Below are positions 54,941 through 64,000 of a stretch of DNA of 64,000 nucleotides, piece by piece (position 1 is the first letter of the stretch; each line of letters begins with the position of its first letter). This stretch comes from Isoperla grammatica. Taxonomy: Eukaryota; Arthropoda; Insecta; Plecoptera; Perlodidae. The notes under the pieces are model-generated. The model was given only the letters and a program-made list of their open reading frames with translations, searched no databases and was not told the origin of the DNA. The DNA is taken from NCBI GenBank assembly GCA_945910005.1, contig CAMDTW010000384.1, positions 1 through 64,000 on the forward strand, in the 5' to 3' direction. The position numbers were made by a program, and so were the translations under genes.

Positions 54941-56355
54941 TTAGATGAGCGTAGCGAAGCGGAGTGAATCTCTCCATACAACTCGATCGGCGCTTTGTCT
55001 GTGTGTCTGTATGTATGTCTGTCTGTATGTGCGCCAAATTTTGTTCGTCGCGCACAGGTCAAACGGCTTGACGTATTTGGCTGAAATTTTCGGGCAACAT
55101 TTGTGACCACTAAACTCGATGCTGTTAACATAACCAGCAAAATTCGTCAAGATGCCAACCTACAAAAAAATAATTACTGAAAAATAAAATTTGTTTATTT
55201 ATTTAATTAAATGAAAACTTACTAATGGATTTAAATAATGTTTCACTTGTAGATTAACATCAACAGTACCAATACTTGACAAAGGTTTCAAAATTGTAAG
55301 TTCATCCGCCATATTATAAAAAAATATTGTTTATTTACTACAATAATTTCTTCATTTTTACAGTGTTCCACCGATATGATTCGCATTTGCGGACTATTGC
55401 AGTTAGATGCACATAGTATACACCAAACACAGCGTACGTAACAATACCTATGCAATATTATTTGGAATTTCGATAGCTGTCATAGAATGGCTACAATGAC
55501 GTAAGATGCCAACCTACAAACAATTAACAACTGAAACACATGTTTTGTTATTTATTTAATTAAATTAAAACTTACACACGGATATTAATGATTTTTTACA
55601 CGTAGGTCCACATCAAAACTGCCAACACTCGACATTAGTTTCAAAATGGTAGCTTTAACCTCCATGTTATAAACAAATATTGTTTATTTACGGAAGTAAT
55701 TTTCTTCGTTTTTACAGTGTTCCACCGATATGCTTCGCATTTGCGGACCGTTAAAGTTAGATGCACATAGTATGCTGCCGAAATGGCTTACGCAGTCAGA
55801 CCTTTCTCACTATGTATTTGGAATTTTGATAGCTATAATAGAATGGCTACAATGACGTGTTATGTTTTATGACCTTCACGGCAAACATGCAAATGTAAAC
55901 AACGAACTTGGTTGACAAATTAAAAAGCTTTTATTATGAATTAAAAGCGGGTTATTGTATGATAAATTAATATTCAATTTTAGATATAGTCTGTATCTAT
56001 ATTTAGGAACTTTCTATACACTGATAGGTTTAATAGTTTATGATTTAGAGCCTATTGAGTAGACCACGGTCGAATGAAATTATGCGGAAATCCATCAACT
56101 TGAAGGTTTTAATTTCTTTAAAGAAAACTTCTTAACGGATTTTAATAATATTTCGTGCATTTACTAGCAACATATCAAGAAAAAATATACTCAAGTAATA
56201 AGGTTGTAACTTGATCCGCCATCTTGTAAAAAAATCATATGTTTATTATAAAGATATTTTTTTTTTAAAGAGTAATATGATATGCAAATGATTTATTTGA
56301 TTTGATACATTGAAAAAAATCGCTCATCTGTCAACGCGGAGCGTTTTCCTAGTTA
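54941..56355 (+). repeat. Helentron-like unit 1
   Basis: 1415 bp. The left flank reads CTTAAATTTA before TTAGATGAGCG. Its last ~500 bp (from about 55849) are the same as the end of unit 3, not of units 2 or 5. Confidence 0.85.
55150..55855 (+). repeat. Internal ~355-bp doublet within each unit
   Basis: GATGCCAACCTAC at 55150 and 55505 each begin a block with TTATTTAATTAAAT.AAAACT, a CCGCCAT-like box, TTTACAGTGTTCCACCGATA and GATTCGCATTTGCGGAC, ending at GAATGGCTACAATGACGT. Present in all five units. Confidence 0.75.
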
Positions 56356-57769
56356 TTAGATGAGCGTAGCGAAGCGGAGTGAATCTCTCCATACAACTCG
56401 ATCGGCGCTTTGTCTGTGTGTCTGTATGTATGTCTGTCTGTATGTGCGCCAAATTTTGTTCGTCGCGCACAGGTCAAACGGCTTGACGTATTTTGCTGAA
56501 ATTTTTGGGCAACATTCGTGACCACTAAACTCGATGCTGTTAACATAACCAGCAAAATTTGTCAAGATGCCAACCTACCAAAAAATAATTACTGAAAAAC
56601 AAAATTTGTTTATTTATTTAATTAAATTAAAACTTACACACGGATTTTAATTTTGTTTCACTTGTAGGTTAACATCAATAGTCTCAACACTGGACAATAG
56701 TGTTAAAATTGTAAGTTTACCCGTCATGTCATAAAAAAAAAATTGTTTATTTACAACAATAATTTCTTCATTTTACAGTGTTCCACCGATATCGTTCGCA
56801 TTTGCGGATCTTTGCAGTAAGATGCACATAGCAAACATAAAAATAGCGTACTCAATCATAGCTTTCTCGTAATTATTTGGAATGTCGATAGATGTCTTAA
56901 AAAGGCTACAATGACGTAAGATGCCAACCTACAAAAAATTAACGACTGAAACACATGTTTTGTTATTTATTTAATTAAATTAAAACTTACACACCGATAT
57001 ACATAATTTTTTATATGTAAGTCCACATTAATAGTGCCAACACACGACGACAGTTTCAAAATTGTAGCTTTAACCGTCATGTTATAAACAAATATTGTTT
57101 ATTTATGGCAGAAATTTTCTTCGTTTTTACAGTGTTCCACCGATATGATTCGCATTTGCGGACCATTGAAGTTAGATGCACATAATATGCTGCCGAAATG
57201 GCTTTCGCAGTCAGACCTTTCTCACTATGTATTTGGAATTTTGATAGCTATCATAGAATGGCTACAATGACGTGTTATGTTTTATGACTTTCACGGCAAA
57301 CATGCAGTAAATAACAACAAACTTGCTCGACAATTTAAAAAGCTATTATTATGGTTTAAATGCGAGTTATTGTATAATACAACAATATAGCATTTTAGAT
57401 ATAGTCTGTATCTACATTATGGAACTTTCCATGCCCTGATAGGTTTAATAGTTTATGAATAAGAGCCTATTGAGTACAACACGGTCGAATGAAATTATGC
57501 GGAAATCCATCAACTTGAAGGTTTTAATTTCTTTAAAGAAAACTTCTTAATGGATTTAAATAATATTTCGTGAATTTATTAGCAACATATCAAAAAAAAA
57601 TATACTTAAGTTTTAAGGTTGTAACTTGATCTGCCATCTTGTAAAAAAATCATATGTTTATTATAAAGTTTTTTTTTTTAAAAGAGTAATATGATATGCA
57701 AATGATTTATTTGATTTGATACATTGAAAAAAATCGCTCATCTGTCAACGCGGAGCGTTTTCCTAGTTA
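56356..57769 (+). repeat. Helentron-like unit 2
   Basis: 1414 bp; appears identical to unit 4 (59186-60599) wherever compared. Confidence 0.85.
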
Positions 57770-59185
57770 TTAGATGAGCGTAGCGAAGCGGAGTGAATCT
57801 CTCCATACAACTCGATCGGCGCTTTGTCTGTGTGTATGTATGTATGTCTGTATGTCTGTGCGCTAAATTTTGTTCGTCGCGCACAGGTCAAACGGCTTGA
57901 CGTATTTGGCTGAAATTTTCTGTTAACATTTGTGACTACTAAACTCGATGCTGTTAACATAACCAGCAATATTCGTCAAGATGCCAACCTATAAAAAATT
58001 AATTACTGAAACATAATTTTTTTTTTATTTATTTAATTAAATAAAAACTGACAAACGGATTTAAATAATGTTTCTCATGTAGGTTTATAAATACAGTACC
58101 AACAATTGACAATAATTTCAAAATTGTACGTTTATCCGCCATGTTATAAAAAAATATAGTTTATTTACAACAATAATTTCTTCATTTTTACAGTGTTCCG
58201 CCGATTTGATTCGCATTTTCGGACTTTTGTAATTAGATGCACATAGTATACACCAAAAATAGCGTACGTAACAATAGTTATGCACTATTATTTGGAATCT
58301 CGATAGCTGTCATAAAATGGCTACAATGACATAAGATGCCAACCTACAAAAAATTAACTACTGAAACACATGTTTTGTTATTTATTTAATTAAATTAAAA
58401 CTTACACACGGATATTCATGATTTTTTATATGTAAGTCCACATCAATACTACCAACAATCGACATTAGTTTCAAAATTGTTGCTGTAACCGCCATGTTAT
58501 AAACAAATATTGTTTATTTACGGCAGACATTTTCTTCATTTTTACAGTGTTCCACCGATATGATTCGCATTTGCGGACCATTGAAGTTAGATGTACATAG
58601 TATGCTGCCGAAATGGCTTACGTACTCAGACCTTTCTCACTATGTATTTGGAATTTTGATAGCTATCCTAGAATGGCTACAATGACGTGTTATGTTTTAT
58701 GACCTTCACGGCAAACATGCAAATGTAAACAACGAACTTGGTTGACAAATTAAAAAGCTTTTATTATGAATTAAAAGCGGGTTATTGTATGATAAATTAA
58801 TATTCAATTTTAGATATAGTCTGTATCTATATTTAGGAACTTTCTATACACTGATAGGTTTAATAGTTTATGATTTAGAGCCTATTGAGTAGACCACGGT
58901 CGAATGAAATTATGCGGAAATCCATCAACTTGAAGGTTTTAATTTCTTTAAAGAAAACTTCTTAACGGATTTTAATAATATTTCGTGCATTTACTAGCAA
59001 CATATCAAGAAAAAATATACTCAAGTAATAAGGTTGTAACTTGATCCGCCATCTTGTAAAAAAATCATATGTTTATTATAAAGATATTTTTTTTTTAAAG
59101 AGTAATATGATATGCAAATGATTTATTTGATTTGATACATTGAAAAAAATCGCTCATCTGTCAACGCGGAGCGTTTTCCTAGTTA
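57770..59185 (+). repeat. Helentron-like unit 3 (hybrid)
   Basis: 1416 bp; the first ~910 bp match unit 5 and the remainder matches the end of unit 1. This is the signature of unequal exchange between units. Confidence 0.85.
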
Positions 59186-60599
59186 TTAGATGAGCGTAGC
59201 GAAGCGGAGTGAATCTCTCCATACAACTCGATCGGCGCTTTGTCTGTGTGTCTGTATGTATGTCTGTCTGTATGTGCGCCAAATTTTGTTCGTCGCGCAC
59301 AGGTCAAACGGCTTGACGTATTTTGCTGAAATTTTTGGGCAACATTCGTGACCACTAAACTCGATGCTGTTAACATAACCAGCAAAATTTGTCAAGATGC
59401 CAACCTACCAAAAAATAATTACTGAAAAACAAAATTTGTTTATTTATTTAATTAAATTAAAACTTACACACGGATTTTAATTTTGTTTCACTTGTAGGTT
59501 AACATCAATAGTCTCAACACTGGACAATAGTGTTAAAATTGTAAGTTTACCCGTCATGTCATAAAAAAAAAATTGTTTATTTACAACAATAATTTCTTCA
59601 TTTTACAGTGTTCCACCGATATCGTTCGCATTTGCGGATCTTTGCAGTAAGATGCACATAGCAAACATAAAAATAGCGTACTCAATCATAGCTTTCTCGT
59701 AATTATTTGGAATGTCGATAGATGTCTTAAAAAGGCTACAATGACGTAAGATGCCAACCTACAAAAAATTAACGACTGAAACACATGTTTTGTTATTTAT
59801 TTAATTAAATTAAAACTTACACACCGATATACATAATTTTTTATATGTAAGTCCACATTAATAGTGCCAACACACGACGACAGTTTCAAAATTGTAGCTT
59901 TAACCGTCATGTTATAAACAAATATTGTTTATTTATGGCAGAAATTTTCTTCGTTTTTACAGTGTTCCACCGATATGATTCGCATTTGCGGACCATTGAA
60001 GTTAGATGCACATAATATGCTGCCGAAATGGCTTTCGCAGTCAGACCTTTCTCACTATGTATTTGGAATTTTGATAGCTATCATAGAATGGCTACAATGA
60101 CGTGTTATGTTTTATGACTTTCACGGCAAACATGCAGTAAATAACAACAAACTTGCTCGACAATTTAAAAAGCTATTATTATGGTTTAAATGCGAGTTAT
60201 TGTATAATACAACAATATAGCATTTTAGATATAGTCTGTATCTACATTATGGAACTTTCCATGCCCTGATAGGTTTAATAGTTTATGAATAAGAGCCTAT
60301 TGAGTACAACACGGTCGAATGAAATTATGCGGAAATCCATCAACTTGAAGGTTTTAATTTCTTTAAAGAAAACTTCTTAATGGATTTAAATAATATTTCG
60401 TGAATTTATTAGCAACATATCAAAAAAAAATATACTTAAGTTTTAAGGTTGTAACTTGATCTGCCATCTTGTAAAAAAATCATATGTTTATTATAAAGTT
60501 TTTTTTTTTAAAAGAGTAATATGATATGCAAATGATTTATTTGATTTGATACATTGAAAAAAATCGCTCATCTGTCAACGCGGAGCGTTTTCCTAGTTA
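59186..60599 (+). repeat. Helentron-like unit 4
   Basis: 1414 bp; apparent exact copy of unit 2 at a 2830-bp offset. Confidence 0.85.
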
Positions 60600-62012
60600 T
60601 TAGATGAGCGTAGCGAAGCGGAGTGAATCTCTCCATACAACTCGATCGGCGCTTTGTCTGTGTGTATGTATGTATGTCTGTATGTCTGTGCGCTAAATTT
60701 TGTTCGTCGCGCACAGGTCAAACGGCTTGACGTATTTGGCTGAAATTTTCTGTTAACATTTGTGACTACTAAACTCGATGCTGTTAACATAACCAGCAAT
60801 ATTCGTCAAGATGCCAACCTATAAAAAATTAATTACTGAAACATAATTTTTTTTTTATTTATTTAATTAAATAAAAACTGACAAACGGATTTAAATAATG
60901 TTTCTCATGTAGGTTTATAAATACAGTACCAACAATTGACAATAATTTCAAAATTGTACGTTTATCCGCCATGTTATAAAAAAATATAGTTTATTTACAA
61001 CAATAATTTCTTCATTTTTACAGTGTTCCGCCGATTTGATTCGCATTTTCGGACTTTTGTAATTAGATGCACATAGTATACACCAAAAATAGCGTACGTA
61101 ACAATAGTTATGCACTATTATTTGGAATCTCGATAGCTGTCATAAAATGGCTACAATGACATAAGATGCCAACCTACAAAAAATTAACTACTGAAACACA
61201 TGTTTTGTTATTTATTTAATTAAATTAAAACTTACACACGGATATTCATGATTTTTTATATGTAAGTCCACATCAATACTACCAACAATCGACATTAGTT
61301 TCAAAATTGTTGCTGTAACCGCCATGTTATAAACAAATATTGTTTATTTACGGCAGACATTTTCTTCATTTTTACAGTGTTCCACCGATATGATTCGCAT
61401 TTGCGGACCATTGAAGTTAGATGTACATAGTATGCTGCCGAAATGGCTTACGTACTCAGACCTTTCTCACTATGTATTTGGAATTTTGATAGCTATCCTA
61501 GAATGGCTACAATGACGTGTTATATTTAATGACCTTCACGGCAAACATGCAAATGCTAACAACGAACTTGGTCGACCAATTTAAAAGCTTTTATTATGAT
61601 TTAAAAGTGGGTTATTGTATAATTAATTAAAATAACATTTTAGATATAGTCTGTATGTACATTATGGAACTTTCCATACACTAATAGGTTTAATAGTTTA
61701 TGAATTAGAGCCTATTGAGTAGACCACGGTCGAATGAAATTATGCGAAAATCCATCAATTTGACGGTTTTAATTTCTTTAAAGAAAACTTCTTTACAGAT
61801 TTTAATAATATTTCGTGCATTTATTAGTAACATATCAAGAAATAATATACGTAAGTTATAAGTTTGTAACTTGATCCGCCATCTTGTAAAAAAATCATAT
61901 GTTTATTATAAAGGTATTTTTTTTTTAAAGAGTAATATGATATGCAAATGATTTCTTTGATTCGATACATTGAAAAAAATCGCTCATCTGTCAACGCGGA
62001 GCGTTTTCCTAG
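60600..62012 (+). repeat. Helentron-like unit 5
   Basis: About 1413 bp; the first ~920 bp match unit 3, then it diverges (TATATTTAATGACC instead of TATGTTTTATGACC near 61520). The array ends here with CCTAG followed by TAAATATAC. Confidence 0.85.
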
Positions 62013-62559
62013 TAAATATACACACATGTTTGTTCAAATCAAACTTTTGGCACTTGTATTTTAATTAATGAATGTAGGAACAGTAATAGTATAGGAAAAC
62101 AAAATAAGGAGAGTATTATTCACTAATATAAACGACATTGTTATGTTTTCGTTATCACTATGGCAACCACAAACAAATCAAGTACTTTGAAAAAAATATG
62201 TTTTATCTCCAAAGAACTTGTTTGCTCGCTACTTATACACATTGAAATGAGCATTGCAAAGAACTTGTTTGCTAACACTGTTATCGTAGACTGCACTAAT
62301 AACAACAACAGTACATGAGACTTGTTAACAACACTTGTGCAAATAAATAAACAGTATGCAACTTGTTGCGTGTATTAGGTTATTTACAGACCGCGCACGA
62401 ACATACGGTTACCACCGTCTTCTCGCTACGGCCAGCGACTGACTGACTCAAGAGTCATGACAGAAACGCGAGCACACACACATATTTCCGCAACAAGGTA
62501 GTAAAGGTGTATAATCCCACAGAGGTATAGGCCAGTACACTCGTTGTTTGTAGAAATTG
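62013..62559. other. No gene seen
   Basis: Two AAAGAACTTGTTTGCT motifs lie near 62211 and 62257. Otherwise nothing recognised. Confidence 0.35.
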
Positions 62560-62770
62560 AACACCGTCGCCGCGTCATGCAAGTGTAGTTTTCGTTCGCC
62601 TGTCTGTATACCTGCGAACACGCCCCCCTCGCCGTCCGCGACGGTGGCGCCGATCTGATCCGCGGCGGTGGCAATGTACCGAACTGTGTCGCGACCCAGA
62701 TAGTTTCAAGGACACGCAGGTCGTCTTCGACGGACCTCGAGGTTCGGTGCACGCGCACTAATAGTGAACT
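62560..62770. promoter_or_regulatory. CpG-rich block
   Basis: Dense CpG (GTCGCCGCGTC, CGCCGTCCGCGACGG, GATCCGCGGCGG) in a low-CpG region. A 145-codon minus frame (62426-62863) crosses it but shows no domain. It could be a CpG island promoter or a GC-rich repeat. Confidence 0.3.
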
Positions 62771-62866
62771 CGACGAGTTAACGTGTTTTTTTTTTTTAGT
62801 CGTACTATTAAAATCGCGCAAAATTAACAAGTTTTTCATGGAGTGGGCGCAAATGATCATCAACTG

Positions 62867-63171
62867 CTACCTTATCGTGGTGGGCAGGTTTGCGTGCTTT
62901 GGTGATCCCGAGAGCTATGCCGGCGGAAGCGTATGCTTCTGGTAGGGCCACTCTATAGCCGGACAGGTCGAGGAGAAGTTAGACGAAATGCAGTCCACAA
63001 CCTCCCCACTCCCTCTTCCTCCTCCCTTCCCCTATCCTCCCCGCCCTCCTACTTGGCCCTTTCCTCCAAACAATCCCCTATTTCATCTTCATATTTCACC
63101 CACTCATCGTCTCGATTAGCCAAGTTGCAAAAATATGAGACGTTAAGCCCAAATATCAATCAATCAACCAA
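62867..63171 (+). mobile_element. Non-LTR retroelement-like fragment
   Basis: Starts CTACCTTATCGTGGTGGGCA, then GATCCCGAGAGCTATGCCGG and TGGTAGGGCCAC, then a C-rich stretch, the fold CGTCTCGATTAGCC..AATATGAGACG, GTTAAGCCCAAATA and a (TCAA)n tail. The 5' part resembles from memory non-LTR leader sequences seen in other invertebrates; the 3' part matches SINE-B. Probably a short or internally deleted LINE-like copy. Confidence 0.5.
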
Positions 63172-63514
63172 GATGTTTCGAATAGAGTTTTCCAATGGGC
63201 TGCACTCAGTGCGCACGCACTGGTGCGTATATTACGTTGTTGTGTAAATTGTTGTTCATATTGTTGTTGTACAGCTATTGGAAAACGTAACGTTTAGTTA
63301 CTACATAAGTACTAAAAAGTGGATTAACAAAATAACCATTTTTTAACATCCTTGCGGTTGTTATTTTGGGTTCATAATTAATTGGTTTCCATGAAATAAC
63401 AACAAGTAACCCGATTGCAATATTTGAAATTTTGTCAATCCAATTTCTAGTTCTAATGAAACTAAATGTTGGCTAGTTAGTAACCATACTACCATACGCC
63501 ACAGCCGCATGATT
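63172..63514. other. No gene seen
   Basis: Nothing recognised. Confidence 0.3.
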
Positions 63515-63735
63515 TTATAATTTAAAAAGTAAACGTGAGTAACAAAAAAAAACACACAAATTACCACACATACCATTTTTTTTTTTTTAACAGGCTGAAT
63601 TTTAAAGATCTTAGGATTTCTGTGTTCTACCACAACAGCTTTCAATAATTGTTTCTCCATGCAAAGTTTGATCACAATGTGGCCACCACGTGTACAGAGT
63701 GACGTACGTACGTGCGTGCAACCTGTGAATTGTTA
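63515..63735 (+). mobile_element. F4 MITE, copy 4 (partial)
   Basis: Right two-thirds only: ATTTAAAAAGTAAACGT, TTACCACACATACCA, GTGTTCTACCACAACAG, TTTCTCCATG, GTGGCCACCACGTG and a mutated end CGTGCAACCTGTGAATT. The left terminus is missing. Confidence 0.65.
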
Positions 63736-63774
63736 CACTATTCAAAACGAGAATAGAAGAACAACAACGTATCC

Positions 63775-63840
63775 GATATAGCTGGAATCGAAGCCGAAAA
63801 CCTCGGCGGCTTTAGAGTCTCGGGCGGGTACCCGCATCAT
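63775..63840 (-). repeat. Possible SINE-A relic
   Basis: GCTGGAATCGAAGCCGAAAACCTC..GAGTCTCGGGCGGG retains the order of SINE-A boxes in degraded form. Confidence 0.35.
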
Positions 63841-64000
63841 CAAATTTAACCTCAATACCGAAAATCCGCGACATCTGAACACATCGGGTTGATTTATTTA
63901 CGACCACGGACAACTTTCATTCTAGTTGTATTATAATTCCGCTGAAAACCGCAATTTATGAAAACAGGCGTGTGAGTTGTAGTTAGTGTTGAATCTGCAC

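Larger units (their letters stand above)
54941..62012 (+). mobile_element. Head-to-tail array of five Helentron/HINE-like elements
   Basis: Units start TTAGATGAGCG at 54941, 56356, 57770, 59186 and 60600 (1414-1416 bp each). Each ends CGCTCATCTGTC, AACGCGGAGCGTT, TTCCTAG; the last CTAG is at 62009-62012. The 5' AGATGAGCG and 3' CGCTCATCT are short inverted repeats. AACGC-GGA-GCGTT is a hairpin a few bases before CTAG, as in Helitron/Helentron 3' ends (hairpin then CTRR). A TGTCTG/TATG-rich stretch follows each 5' end. No Rep/helicase coding is visible, so the units are non-autonomous. Direct joints without spacer fit rolling-circle transposition that read through the terminator. Confidence 0.8.

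Noticed and set aside
54904..60799. Recurrent 68-69 codon minus-strand frames near the start of each Helentron-like unit
   Set aside because: They recur only because the DNA unit recurs, and differ between units by substitutions without protein-type conservation; they overlap the terminal inverted repeat and the TGTCTG-rich stretch.
62426..62863. 145-codon minus-strand frame
   Set aside because: Passes through a poly-T/poly-K region and a CpG-rich block; no domain or compositional coding signal.

Overview
This is about 64 kb of AT-rich animal DNA that looks intergenic or intronic. I find no complete protein-coding gene, no rRNA and no convincing functional tRNA. Outside a minisatellite no open frame passes about 145 codons, and none shows a clear protein family except one transposon-linked Cys-rich fragment. 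tRNA-derived SINEs, several MITE families, a Helentron-like tandem array and long microsatellites all point to a metazoan, most likely an invertebrate. I cannot name the species. Base composition, identities and family sizes were judged by eye.

Layout. 0-9 kb: fragments of a dispersed family (F1), a hairpin MITE, SINE relics, a complete 1.0 kb hAT-type element with a perfect 8-bp target duplication, two MITE families (F3, F4) and a hammerhead-like stem. 9-20 kb: a CRE-bearing palindromic MITE, an F4 copy, a TTAA-flanked 0.67 kb element, several inverted-repeat elements and a ~495 bp tandem duplication. 20-30 kb: paired F6 and F5 elements, a poly-G tandem array, foldback elements, a SINE with an (AAAT)n tail, and an (ACAG)37 microsatellite. 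30-36 kb: SINE-A, MITEs, a near-perfect hairpin and a 33-bp minisatellite open in all six frames. 36.6-39.5 kb: one 2.88 kb palindrome carrying two inverted, unequally decayed copies of a Cys-rich coding fragment. 40-54 kb: nested and paired foldback elements, two more SINE-A copies, a SINE-B copy and a TIR element inserted inside a ~55-bp tandem repeat. 54.9-62.0 kb: five head-to-tail copies of a ~1.415 kb Helentron/HINE-like element, with a later ~2.83 kb duplication. 62-64 kb: a CpG-rich block, a non-LTR-like fragment and a partial F4 copy.

Possible host-gene signals are few. The best is a minus-strand start at 54291-54311 (seven codons, then a consensus splice donor) with a TGACGTCA site about 100 bp upstream. 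Weaker candidates are at 21986-22032 (minus) and 12555-12809 (plus). Otherwise the window is a dense record of transposition: insertions into insertions, the same families in both orientations, and SINE/LINE-like pairs sharing a 3' end.
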